From Simkaniaceae bacterium (GTDB lineage: Bacteria > Chlamydiota > Chlamydiia > Chlamydiales > Simkaniaceae): a DNA stretch of 64,000 bases. Positions 40,036-49,196 of the stretch are shown here, piece by piece (position 1 is the stretch's first letter; each line of letters opens with the position of its first letter). Under the pieces are notes generated by a model, which saw only the letters and a program-made list of their open reading frames with translations, was not told the origin of the DNA and did no database searches. The stretch spans positions 39,966 through 103,965 of the forward strand of contig JANQJL010000019.1 in the NCBI GenBank assembly GCA_028281675.1. Direction: 5' to 3'. The translations under genes and the position numbers were made by a program.

Positions 40036-42210
40036 ATGTCGATGAGTTATTTAGATCAATTTCAAAAACATCTCAGAAACCATGATTATCCTTCTTTTCT
40101 TACCCTTTGGGAAGAGTATTGCATGGGAGATGAGCTGGATGGAGAAGAGCTAAAGCGAATACTAACAAGTATTAAAAATTCGGAGCTTGCAACTCCATTT
40201 GGACGTCATGTAGAGAATGTCCTTCCCCTTTGGGAAAAAATCAAAGAAACGGAACTTGGCCATGAAATCATTAAATTGATCTTTGATCTTCAAACAACTA
40301 ATACGGCTCAACTTGGTGACCTTGCTTTTAATTACCTTAAACAACGCAATGCCGATGACTCTTTTTTTAATGACAAAATCCGATTGATAGGGCTTCGTGA
40401 AACAACTCATTTTCAAGGAGCTATCAGCAATTACGAGCTATTAACCCATATGAAGAAAGGGAATTTTGTTTTCCACTCTGGTGGCTGGGGTGTTGGTGAA
40501 ATTATTGATATCTCTTTTTTAAGAGAGCAACTTTCCATAGAATTTGATTATGTTGGCGGAAAAAAAGACCTCTCGTTTGAAAATGCTTTTAAAACACTCA
40601 TTCCTATACCTGATGATCATTTTTTAGCACTCCGATTTGGAAATCCTGATGAGTTAGAAGAACGAGCAAAGAAAAATCCTGTAGAAACGATTCATATTCT
40701 GTTAAGAGATCTCGGCCCTTTAACTGCTGCTGAAATTAAAGAGGAACTTTGTGAGCTGGTTATTCCTTTAGAAGAGTGGGCAAGATGGTGGCAAACAGCC
40801 CGTACTAAAGTTAAAAAAGATACAATGATTGAGACTCCTGAAGACATCCGAAAGCATTTTAAGCTTCGAGAATCTGAAGTCCCACATGAAGATCGCCTCC
40901 AGAAAGCTCTTGAGAAAAAACCTGACGTTAGTAACTTAATTCAAATTGTCTACACCTTTTTAAGAGATTTTCCCCAAACGATAAAGAACGAGGAATTCCG
41001 AAAGGATTTAGAAGAAAAACTTAAGGAAGCCCTATCAACAGGTGAACTAACAGACGCCCAAGAGTTGCAGCTACACTTCTTTATGGAGGATTTGAATGAA
41101 GGGAAGGAATATTCTCCCACACGTGAACTCATTACTCGATTCACCTCTCCTGAAGATGTTGTCAATGAAATCGAAATCGTTGCCTTTAAAAAACGGGCTC
41201 TTTTCGATATTCGAAAGCTCCGTGAGGATTGGACTGTTTTCTTCTTGAATCTCCTTTTAAAAATCGATCAAAACCCTCTTAGAGATTATATTCTTACCGA
41301 ACTTCTAAAGTTCAAAAAGGAAGAGGAGATCATAAAGAAGCTCGATGAGCTTCTTACTTTCCCAAGTAGATATCCACAAGTTCTTCTCTGGTATTTCCAA
41401 AAGCTCATGAAAGATGATAAGCTTCCACTCTCTGATCAGAAAGGGAAAAACCGCTTTTTTGAATCACTATTGATTTTACTCAGCTTATTAGAGCAGTCTT
41501 CTGGAAACCGGGATCTTATCAAAAAAACCCTCACTTTCTTAACAACTGGAAGATACAATAACGTTCGAAAAGTTTTCCAAAATAGCTCGAAAGAGACTGT
41601 TCAAGAATTCCTCCTTTTATCAACAAAATGCCAAAGCTTGACAGAACATGACATTAAAATTTTCCATTCTCTAGCCGAAGTCGTTCACCCCTCACTCGCA
41701 AAAATGGGGAAAAAATATACCAATGATAGCCAAGAGGATGAGATAGTTATTTGGACAACTTTAGAAGGGTATAATAAGATTAAATCTCGTATCCATGAAA
41801 TCTCTACGGTTGAAACAGTGGACAATGCTAAGGAAATTGAAGAGGCAAGAGCTCTTGGGGACTTAAGGGAGAATGCAGAATTTAAAGCTGCCAAAGAGAG
41901 GCGGGAGCGTCTCCAAAGCGAGCTACGAACTCTATCAAGAGAATTCAATCAAGCAAGAATCCTCACCAAAGACGATGTCGATACCAATCAAGTTAGCGTG
42001 GGTGTTGTTGTCGACTTCCATGATGATGAGGGGAAAAAGATCTCTTACACTCTCCTAGGCCCATGGGAAGCTGATCCAGAAAAATATATCCTATCTTTTC
42101 AGTCAAAACTTGCACAAAGCTTAATGGGACACAAAAAAGGAGATAAGGTGTTAATCCAAGGAAAGCCATTTATAATCTCTGACTTGCGGAATTATTTCGA
42201 AACCATTTAA
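40036..42210 (+). CDS. greA: Transcript cleavage factor GreA with long N-terminal extension
   Basis: C-terminal GreA (ARALGDLRENAEFKAAKERRERLQSEL, SYTLLGPWEADPEKYILSFQSKLAQSLMGHKKGDKV). Confidence 0.93.
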   Translation: MSMSYLDQFQKHLRNHDYPSFLTLWEEYCMGDELDGEELKRILTSIKNSELATPFGRHVENVLPLWEKIKETELGHEIIKLIFDLQTTNTAQLGDLAFNYLKQRNADDSFFNDKIRLIGLRETTHFQGAISNYELLTHMKKGNFVFHSGGWGVGEIIDISFLREQLSIEFDYVGGKKDLSFENAFKTLIPIPDDHFLALRFGNPDELEERAKKNPVETIHILLRDLGPLTAAEIKEELCELVIPLEEWARWWQTARTKVKKDTMIETPEDIRKHFKLRESEVPHEDRLQKALEKKPDVSNLIQIVYTFLRDFPQTIKNEEFRKDLEEKLKEALSTGELTDAQELQLHFFMEDLNEGKEYSPTRELITRFTSPEDVVNEIEIVAFKKRALFDIRKLREDWTVFFLNLLLKIDQNPLRDYILTELLKFKKEEEIIKKLDELLTFPSRYPQVLLWYFQKLMKDDKLPLSDQKGKNRFFESLLILLSLLEQSSGNRDLIKKTLTFLTTGRYNNVRKVFQNSSKETVQEFLLLSTKCQSLTEHDIKIFHSLAEVVHPSLAKMGKKYTNDSQEDEIVIWTTLEGYNKIKSRIHEISTVETVDNAKEIEEARALGDLRENAEFKAAKERRERLQSELRTLSREFNQARILTKDDVDTNQVSVGVVVDFHDDEGKKISYTLLGPWEADPEKYILSFQSKLAQSLMGHKKGDKVLIQGKPFIISDLRNYFETI

Positions 42211-42238
42211 GATGAGTTTCAAATTACTAGGAAAATGT

Positions 42239-42841
42239 ATGGAAATTGTCATAGCATCAAAGAATCTTCACAAAATCCGTGAAATACGAGCAATTTTAAA
42301 GCCTCAATACCCTTTTGATTTTCTCTCTTTATTGGACTTTCCAGATTATCAACCTCCAGAAGAGACAGGGGCAACCTTTGAAGAAAATGCTTTTATCAAA
42401 GCAACGCATGCTGCGGAAGCCTTGAAACGGTGGGTGATTGCCGATGATTCTGGCCTTGTCGTACCTGCACTGGGCGATGCACCTGGAATCAAGAGTGCTC
42501 GCTATGCTGGCGAACATGCTACAGATAAAGAAAACCGGAAAAAATTAATTAAAGCATTAGATCCTCTGCAAGAAAGCGAACGGACTGGTTATTATGTTTG
42601 TGCTCTCGCGCTTGCTTCCCCTGATGGAATTCAAATGCAAGTCAAAGGACTTTGTGAAGGTTCTCTTCTTTTAACACCTCGTGGAAGCCAAGGGTTTGGT
42701 TATGACCCTCTTTTTCTCAAGTACGACTATAACAAAACCTTTGCAGAGATCAATGAGGAAACAAAAAACAAAATTTCTCACCGAAGAAAAGCTCTCGATA
42801 AAATTGCTCCTACACTTGAAACTTTATTAATATCAAAATAG
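42239..42841 (+). CDS. rdgB: RdgB/HAM1 non-canonical purine NTP pyrophosphatase
   Basis: MEIVIASKNLHKIREI, TFEENAFIKATHAAE, ADDSGLVVPALGDAPGIKSARYAGEHATD, GSQGFGYDPLF. Confidence 0.95.
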   Translation: MEIVIASKNLHKIREIRAILKPQYPFDFLSLLDFPDYQPPEETGATFEENAFIKATHAAEALKRWVIADDSGLVVPALGDAPGIKSARYAGEHATDKENRKKLIKALDPLQESERTGYYVCALALASPDGIQMQVKGLCEGSLLLTPRGSQGFGYDPLFLKYDYNKTFAEINEETKNKISHRRKALDKIAPTLETLLISK

Positions 42842-42842
42842 C

Positions 42843-43331
42843 GTGCGATATCTCATCGATGGATACAACCTCTTTTTCAAGCTTGAAGAAGAAATTCTTC
42901 CTCTCGAAGAAAAACGGGAAGAATTTATCACCCTTTTAGATCATGTAGTAGGAAGTCTTAAACTTCATATTTTGCTCATCTTTGACAGTCACTATCAAAA
43001 TGCAAACCACTTTGCATCGAAAAGAAAGCTGACAAACTTAGAGGTCAGCTTTTCTCCAAAAAATCTATCTGCTGATCAGTATATTTTAGAAATTTTGGAG
43101 TGGAATGCTAAAAATACAACACTTGTTACATCGGATCGAGAGCTTTCAAAAAAGGGGGCATTTTTAGGAGCAAAAACTCTATCAATCGAAGATTTTGTAA
43201 CGCTTATCTTGAGAAAGGAAAAGAAGAATGCCCCAAAAGGGAAAAGAGAAATACGGGAAACTGATGCTAACTTGAAACGTCTCCTTTCAGAGTTTGAAAA
43301 AAGGCTGGATGAAAGCGACGAAACGTTATAG
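42843..43331 (+). CDS. YacP-like NYN-domain protein
   Basis: MRYLIDGYNLFFK, LIFDSHYQNANHF, TTLVTSDRELSKKGAFLGAKTLSIEDF. Confidence 0.8.
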   Translation: MRYLIDGYNLFFKLEEEILPLEEKREEFITLLDHVVGSLKLHILLIFDSHYQNANHFASKRKLTNLEVSFSPKNLSADQYILEILEWNAKNTTLVTSDRELSKKGAFLGAKTLSIEDFVTLILRKEKKNAPKGKREIRETDANLKRLLSEFEKRLDESDETL

Positions 43332-43998
43332 GTTCTTCGATCTCTGATAGACGTTGATCTAATGGGTTTGTTCTCACTCCTCCATAAGTATGATTACTTT
43401 CAATGACCTCTTGATTATCAAGAGCAATAATCACATGTCCTGGAAAAAGGATCAGGTCAAGAGGGCCTATTTCTTCTAAGAATACCTCTCTCCCATAGGT
43501 CATAAGATCACCTGTATTTCGGGGAGTGCAACCATTCGTTGCTTCATAAAGAAGTCCTGAACAATCTAAGCCATGAAAAGTCCAATGGGTCTCTTCTAAA
43601 GGGGAAATCTTTTTCTTTGGAGGATAAAGGGTCTTCCACTCTGGAATGCCCGCGCTAAAGTTTCCTCCCCAAACATAGGGAAGGGAAATCCTTTCCTTCA
43701 TTTTATTTATAATCTCTCCAGGAGGAGGAAGCTCTTTTTTTCTTTCTTTCGGTTCAAGGTGAAATGATCCGGACCGGTCATCAATATAAAGAGGAATGGA
43801 AGAGGGATACTCTTTTGTTGTCACCTCCAAAATATGGTCCTTTTTTCTCTCCATCACCTTGAAGAGTGTGTTTGGGAAGGCTATCATCTCCACAGCCCGC
43901 ACAAGCTGCTTATCATCAAAAGGGAGAGACTTCCCAAATACCTCGTTAAAATGGGGAGTATTAAGAATGGGAGTCGCTATCTTGCTAATAAAGTACAT
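43267..43998 (-). CDS. NlpC/P60-family cell-wall peptidase
   Basis: LPYVWGGNFSAG, GLDCSGLLYEATNGCTPRNTGDLM, PGHVIIALDNQEVIESNHTYGGV. Confidence 0.88.
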   Translation of the reverse strand: MYFISKIATPILNTPHFNEVFGKSLPFDDKQLVRAVEMIAFPNTLFKVMERKKDHILEVTTKEYPSSIPLYIDDRSGSFHLEPKERKKELPPPGEIINKMKERISLPYVWGGNFSAGIPEWKTLYPPKKKISPLEETHWTFHGLDCSGLLYEATNGCTPRNTGDLMTYGREVFLEEIGPLDLILFPGHVIIALDNQEVIESNHTYGGVRTNPLDQRLSEIEEPITFRRFHPAFFQTLKGDVSS

Positions 43999-44001
43999 AT
44001 A

Positions 44002-44166
44002 TGAGCCAATTGCAAAATTCCCGGTGGTCGCTTTTTGGTTCTTTTAACCGATTTGGCCATAAAACACAATCACCCTACCCTAAAGGGTATGTGAGTTTGT
44101 ATTTTAGGACCAACTCGGCCAAAACTCCTAAAAAATCGAATAACCGGGAATTTTGCAATTGGCTCA
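44002..44166. mobile_element. 165-bp non-autonomous palindromic element, family P2 copy 2
   Basis: Perfect 24-bp termini TGAGCCAATTGCAAAATTCCCGGT...ACCGGGAATTTTGCAATTGGCTCA; TA on both flanks (44000-44001, 44167-44168). Confidence 0.95.
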
Positions 44167-44250
44167 TACCAAAAAGTACGTGCAAAAAATACCTTATCAC
44201 ACTAAATTAATATTTTTTAAGGTGTTTCTAGAACAGCAACGAGGATTTCT

Positions 44251-45858
44251 ATGAAAGGACTAATAAAAGCTGCATTTCTCATTCCACTCCTAGCCTTATC
44301 TCTAACAAGTTGTAAACGGAGCGCTAGTTCATCTTCTCACGCTGCGAAGGGTTCAACTCAACAAATTACGATTAATATTACAAATGATCCTTCTACACTA
44401 GACCCTCGAAAAGCACGTGGGCTTAATGATATAAACCTTATCCGCATGTTTATGGATGGTCTGACAAGAATCGATAAAAATGGAAGCACCTCCCTTGCTA
44501 TTGCTAAAAAGTTTGAGCTTTCTTCCGATAAAAAAACCTATACCTTTACACTTCGCAATTGTGAGTGGTCAAATGGTGATGAAGTCACCTCTTATGACTT
44601 CGCTTATGCGTGGAAAAAAAGCCTCTCTTCCGATTTCAATTCTCCGAATGCAAATATGCTCTATGTCATTAAAAATGCTCAAGAGGCAAAAATTGGCAAA
44701 CTCCCACTAAGTTTGGTCGGTATCGAAACGCCAAACGAAAAAACACTTGTAGTTACACTTAACCACCCTACTCCTTATTTTCTAGATCTCGTTGCTAATC
44801 CAATTTATTTTCCTGTGAATAGCAAAGTGGATCGTTCTAATCCCCGGTGGGCTGAAAAAGAAACAACATATGTTGGCAATGGACCATTTAATCTGAGCGA
44901 ATGGAAGCATCACAACACATTGGAAGCAAAGAAAAGTCCAAGCTATTGGGACCAAAAAGCTGTATCTTTAGCAAGTCTTAAAATGGTTATGGTTACTGAA
45001 GCCACTGGTTTTAAAATGTTTGATACTCAAAATTTAAGTTGGGGAGGCTCTCCATTTTCTACTATTCCTATTGATGCCATTGAAGCTTTAAAAGCCGAAA
45101 AAAAACTCCAAACCGTTCCCGTTCTTGCTACACAATGGATCCGAGTCAATGTTGAAAATTCCCCTTTTGAATCAAAAAAGCTTAGAAGGGCTTTTGGTTT
45201 TGCTGTAGATCGTCAAGCTATTGTTGATCATATCGCTCAAGGAAATCAAATCCCCGCTACAGGCATCGTTCCAACAGCAATGGAATTACATAGAACCCCT
45301 CTTTTTAATGATGCAGATATAGATGAAGCCAAAGAGCTCTTTAATGAAGCATTAGGTGAGCTTGGTACAACCCTTGAGAAACTACCTGAAATAACATTGC
45401 TATATGCCTCAGCGGAGCGGAATCACCTTATAGCTCAAGCTCTCCAAGATCAATGGCTCCAAGCCTTTGGCATTCAAGTGAAGCTAGAAGCTGTAGAGAG
45501 TAAAGTCTTCTTCGATCGAGTTTCAAAGAAAGCTTATACTCTCTCTCTTGGGAGTTGGTTCGCCGATTTTAATGACCCTATTAACTTTCTTGAAGTTTTT
45601 AAATCTAAAGATGCAGGAACAAATAATACCAATTGGGAAAACCCTAGCTATACTGAACTTCTAGAAACATCTTTCAATTGTCAAACAACTGAAGAGCGCC
45701 TTGCAATGCTTGCCCAAAGCGAGGAAATTTTAATGAAGGAAATGCCAGTCATTCCAATTTTCCACTATACGCTACTTTACATTCAAGATAAGCAGCTCAA
45801 AGATGTCGTTCTCACAACAATGGGAAATATAGATTTTAAGTGGGCCCATGTTGAATAG
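44251..45858 (+). CDS. oppA: Oligopeptide ABC transporter substrate-binding lipoprotein
   Basis: Lipobox LSLTSCK; NDPSTLDPRKARG, CEWSNGDEVTSYDFAYAWKKSL. Confidence 0.92.
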   Translation: MKGLIKAAFLIPLLALSLTSCKRSASSSSHAAKGSTQQITINITNDPSTLDPRKARGLNDINLIRMFMDGLTRIDKNGSTSLAIAKKFELSSDKKTYTFTLRNCEWSNGDEVTSYDFAYAWKKSLSSDFNSPNANMLYVIKNAQEAKIGKLPLSLVGIETPNEKTLVVTLNHPTPYFLDLVANPIYFPVNSKVDRSNPRWAEKETTYVGNGPFNLSEWKHHNTLEAKKSPSYWDQKAVSLASLKMVMVTEATGFKMFDTQNLSWGGSPFSTIPIDAIEALKAEKKLQTVPVLATQWIRVNVENSPFESKKLRRAFGFAVDRQAIVDHIAQGNQIPATGIVPTAMELHRTPLFNDADIDEAKELFNEALGELGTTLEKLPEITLLYASAERNHLIAQALQDQWLQAFGIQVKLEAVESKVFFDRVSKKAYTLSLGSWFADFNDPINFLEVFKSKDAGTNNTNWENPSYTELLETSFNCQTTEERLAMLAQSEEILMKEMPVIPIFHYTLLYIQDKQLKDVVLTTMGNIDFKWAHVE

Positions 45859-46339
45859 GATAAAAATGAAAGTCATTTTTGCCCTATTGCTTTTTAGCTT
45901 TACAACGCTATTTGCAGGATCTGTCCGAATTATGAACGACAGCCCCTTTCCATTAAGAGCTGAAGTCATTGCTGCCGATGGGAGTAGTGGGGGAAAGCTG
46001 TTAATTAATTCTCAACAGCAAGTAACCTGGCAAGACTCCTATTCTGGAGCCAATGTGTGGTCGCAAACTCCCTATACCGTCATCTTTACTTGCAAGGATG
46101 GAAAACAATTTGGAGTCTTGAGTGGTGTTCAACAAGGGGCAACGATTAGCGCTCTTTCTTCCTCTGGAGACCGGTATTGTCAGCCAGAAAAAAAGAAAGA
46201 TGATAAAGAAGGTGCTTCTAAACAGCAACAGACAACCCCCTTTACACCAACATCCCCTTTCCAAGATGAGCCTTCAGGCTCAGTAGGCCCGCCAGATCCA
46301 TCGCAATCCCCTGGTGATCCTATTTGGGGACCCCCATGA
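45848..46339 (+). CDS. Exported hypothetical protein, paralog of the next ORF
   Basis: Signal peptide; VTWQDSYSGANVWSQTPYTVIFTCKDGKQFG parallels the next protein. Confidence 0.65.
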   Translation: MLNRIKMKVIFALLLFSFTTLFAGSVRIMNDSPFPLRAEVIAADGSSGGKLLINSQQQVTWQDSYSGANVWSQTPYTVIFTCKDGKQFGVLSGVQQGATISALSSSGDRYCQPEKKKDDKEGASKQQQTTPFTPTSPFQDEPSGSVGPPDPSQSPGDPIWGPP

Positions 46340-46719
46340 GACAGCTTGCATTCGTTCTCTTTACCCTCTTTTTTACCTCTCTTTATGGGGTAACAATTAT
46401 CATTAATAATGATAGTCTCTATACCTTAAATGCTACGATTTATTCAGGATCTGATGTAGAGCTTACCTCGTTGGAAGTCAATGCTTCTCACGTCATCAAG
46501 TGGCAGGATAGCTTTTTTGATGCGAAGGATTATTCGAAAGGACCTTATACCATCGTCTTTACTTGCCCTAATGGGGATGAATATGGAACTGTCACAAAGG
46601 TCGCTCAAAATGCTACTGTCTACGCACAAAGTTCACGTGGAAGAAAAAAGTGTGGCGCAGATTCACAGCCAAAGCCGCACCGAGACTTCGAAAGAAACCA
46701 ACCTCATTATAAATATTAA
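46336..46719 (+). CDS. Exported hypothetical protein, tandem paralog
   Basis: Signal peptide MRQLAFVLFTLFFTSLYG; IKWQDSFFDAKDYSKGPYTIVFTCPNGDEYG. Confidence 0.65.
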   Translation: MRQLAFVLFTLFFTSLYGVTIIINNDSLYTLNATIYSGSDVELTSLEVNASHVIKWQDSFFDAKDYSKGPYTIVFTCPNGDEYGTVTKVAQNATVYAQSSRGRKKCGADSQPKPHRDFERNQPHYKY

Positions 46720-47258
46720 AAAAGATAGATTTCAGTCAGTGGAATATCGTGATTTTCATGGGGAAAAGGGGTCTCTAAAATTTGCTCCTTAAAACCCACT
46801 CCAATTGTTGGGCAAGAAACTTGAGCAAGAAAACGATCATAATGCCCTTTTCCACAACCTAGACGACCATGCCCTTGATCAAATGCAATCCCTGGAACAA
46901 TGACGCAGTCAATTTTTTCTAGGGAAATTTTAGGGCACTGCTTAGGGTCAGGCTCAAAGACTTTCCATTTAGGGTGGAGAATTAATTGTTGATCGGGTGC
47001 TTTGACTTGAAAAGGAGCCATTTTTGTTTCAGAAATCAATCTTGGGAGAAGCAGGCGCCCTTCTTTTGCAAGTATTTCATTCAAGGGTGATAGGTTAATT
47101 TCTTCTTTTTTACTTGCAAAAGAGAGAATATGAGAATAAGTAGAAAGTCTTTCAAGGAGCTTTTCCTCTGCGGCTAAAGAGGCTTTCTCTCGTCTTTCCT
47201 TTGAAATCGCCTCTCTTTTCTTAATGAAAGCTCTCCTAATCTCACTTTTAGAATTCAT
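46716..47258 (-). CDS. 5-formyltetrahydrofolate cyclo-ligase
   Basis: KSEIRRAFIKKREAISKERR, IDCVIVPGIAFDQGHGRLGCGKGHYDRFL; start placed at MNSKSEIRR. Confidence 0.92.
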   Translation of the reverse strand: MNSKSEIRRAFIKKREAISKERREKASLAAEEKLLERLSTYSHILSFASKKEEINLSPLNEILAKEGRLLLPRLISETKMAPFQVKAPDQQLILHPKWKVFEPDPKQCPKISLEKIDCVIVPGIAFDQGHGRLGCGKGHYDRFLAQVSCPTIGVGFKEQILETPFPHENHDIPLTEIYLF

Positions 47259-48528
47259 CGACAACTTGCCCTTTTCTATAAAGGGTCCGTTTGATAAAGA
47301 AACCATCTTTATCATACAGGGTCGCTGTTCCTTCTCCATTTTCTATGGATGAAACCGGCTTGGGTTCCCCTTTTTTCATATAGGATCCTCTTACGAGATT
47401 ATCATTTTCATATTCTTCAATCAGCATGAGCGATCCATCTTTATACCAAGCAGAAGAAATTCCATGCTTTTGATTATTCATGATTTCCCTTTCACTCTCG
47501 AGGACTCCATCAGGGTACCAAGTTCGACAAATGCCATGAATAGCATCTTCATACCATTCCATATAAAGTTTGGGTTGGGGCTTTTCGCTTTGTGCTGTTT
47601 TATAATAAACCCATTCTTCTCCATGTTGCATGCCATCCTTGATATGAAAGAGAGTTTTTAATTTTCCCTCTGTATCAAAAAGCTTGACTTCACCTTCAGG
47701 GATTCCTTGTTTATATTCTCGAATGGAATGGAGGGATCCATTGACATAAATGGCTTGCTTTCCAGCTCCTTCTTCAATTCTTTCAATGATTTTTCCAGAA
47801 TAATCATGATAGATTGCTTCCATAAGAAGATCATCATGGTATTCTTCAGAATAGCTCGGTTGCAACCTATCCCCTTTATAGGTAGCAATTCCATCCCGTC
47901 TCCCTTTTCTATAAGGAGTCTTTCCAACGACTTTTCCTTTTTCATCATAATAAATAAGCTCCCCGTCGATCAGATCATTTTCGTAGGGAATGATCTTACT
48001 TATATGTCCGTTGGGATGATAGTAGTTTGCATTACCTTGAAGTTTTCCTTTTTCATAGTTGATCTCAGCAAGGAGATGTCCCTTTTCATCCCAAGCGCGA
48101 CTCGTTCCATCAAAGACCCAGCCTATTTGAGCTTCTTCATTCAAGTCCCCAAGTCCTTCGATAACAATAACATCTAGCCTTAAAACACCGTTGTTATGCC
48201 ATTCTCGATAAATACCACAGGCTCTTCCATTTATCACTTCTAAATACTGCCAAAGCTCACCATTATCGTGGTAAGTTGTCAATTTTGAGAGCGTTTTTCC
48301 ATTTTCATTACGTGCAAACATCCGGTTCACTTTTTGATAGGGCTGCGGCGTGAGAAAATCGGTTGCTTCATAGATATTTAAACGATCATGAGAACTAATT
48401 GTTTCTTTAAAACCATTTCTATCGACAATTTGAATGCTCGTCATCCGTTCTTGATTTCTCTTTTGTTGATTTCCACATCCTAAAAGAAATCCTAAGGAAG
48501 CAACGATAAAAATTATTTTTACTCTCAT
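47248..48528 (-). CDS. MORN-repeat (YwqK-like) lipoprotein
   Basis: Lipobox LGFLLGC; repeats such as YHDNGELWQYLEVINGRACGIYREWHNNGVLR, YPDGVLESEREIMNNQKHGISSAWYKDGSL. Confidence 0.85.
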   Translation of the reverse strand: MRVKIIFIVASLGFLLGCGNQQKRNQERMTSIQIVDRNGFKETISSHDRLNIYEATDFLTPQPYQKVNRMFARNENGKTLSKLTTYHDNGELWQYLEVINGRACGIYREWHNNGVLRLDVIVIEGLGDLNEEAQIGWVFDGTSRAWDEKGHLLAEINYEKGKLQGNANYYHPNGHISKIIPYENDLIDGELIYYDEKGKVVGKTPYRKGRRDGIATYKGDRLQPSYSEEYHDDLLMEAIYHDYSGKIIERIEEGAGKQAIYVNGSLHSIREYKQGIPEGEVKLFDTEGKLKTLFHIKDGMQHGEEWVYYKTAQSEKPQPKLYMEWYEDAIHGICRTWYPDGVLESEREIMNNQKHGISSAWYKDGSLMLIEEYENDNLVRGSYMKKGEPKPVSSIENGEGTATLYDKDGFFIKRTLYRKGQVVDEF

Positions 48529-49196
48529 TTCAAAGTTCCTCTCTTTATTAATTGCATTTCTAATAGATATGTTTCTCTTTCTGCAAGTTTCTTCTTATTT
48601 AAATGAAACTTACGAATAACAAGTTGTGGGCGACCAATAGGGGGCTTTTCATTGCCAATAGGGACCCCTTCGACCACAGATAAGATATTTCTTAAATCAT
48701 TTGTATTAATTTCAACGGGGTATCCTTGGGAGAGTTCTATCTCTTCAATTCCTTTAATGATCTCTCGATTTCTCTCTGAAAAAATGATTCGGTTCTTACC
48801 CTTAGTTAATTTCTCCAATCGATTCTTCACATTTGCACACGACTGAAATGCAGGATGGCTATAAACAAGTTTAAGGGCATCAACCTCTCCTTTCAATAAA
48901 ACCATTGACTCTACCACATGATCAATGAAATACTGATCAACTTCTCCATATTGATTCATAAAAGCATTCCGATCCCTTTGAATATCTTTCATCCGTTCCA
49001 TCCGAATGGCCAAATGATCGATGGAACTTTCAAAATTTTCCAGCTGAGTATTTCGATGCATTAGATGGATAAGTAAAAAACCCAAGGGGATTATAGCTAA
49101 GAGATAAAATCCACAAATCCAGCCTATTTTTTGGATGCTAAGTTTAGGTTCAATTTTAAGTGCGAAGGAAAAAGGCAATTTCATATTCGTCTTCAT
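48525..49196 (-). CDS. Single-TM hypothetical protein, possible PilN/PilO-like partner
   Basis: One TM near the N-terminus; overlaps the PilM/GspL-like gene start-to-stop. Confidence 0.4.
   Translation of the reverse strand: MKTNMKLPFSFALKIEPKLSIQKIGWICGFYLLAIIPLGFLLIHLMHRNTQLENFESSIDHLAIRMERMKDIQRDRNAFMNQYGEVDQYFIDHVVESMVLLKGEVDALKLVYSHPAFQSCANVKNRLEKLTKGKNRIIFSERNREIIKGIEEIELSQGYPVEINTNDLRNILSVVEGVPIGNEKPPIGRPQLVIRKFHLNKKKLAERETYLLEMQLIKRGTLK

Noticed and set aside
44001-44210. 69-aa ORF MSQLQNSRWSLFG...
   Set aside because: Entirely the P2 element; treated as element sequence, not an independent gene.
47707-48177. 156-aa plus-strand ORF
   Set aside because: Antisense to the MORN-repeat gene; repetitive composition mirrors the repeats.
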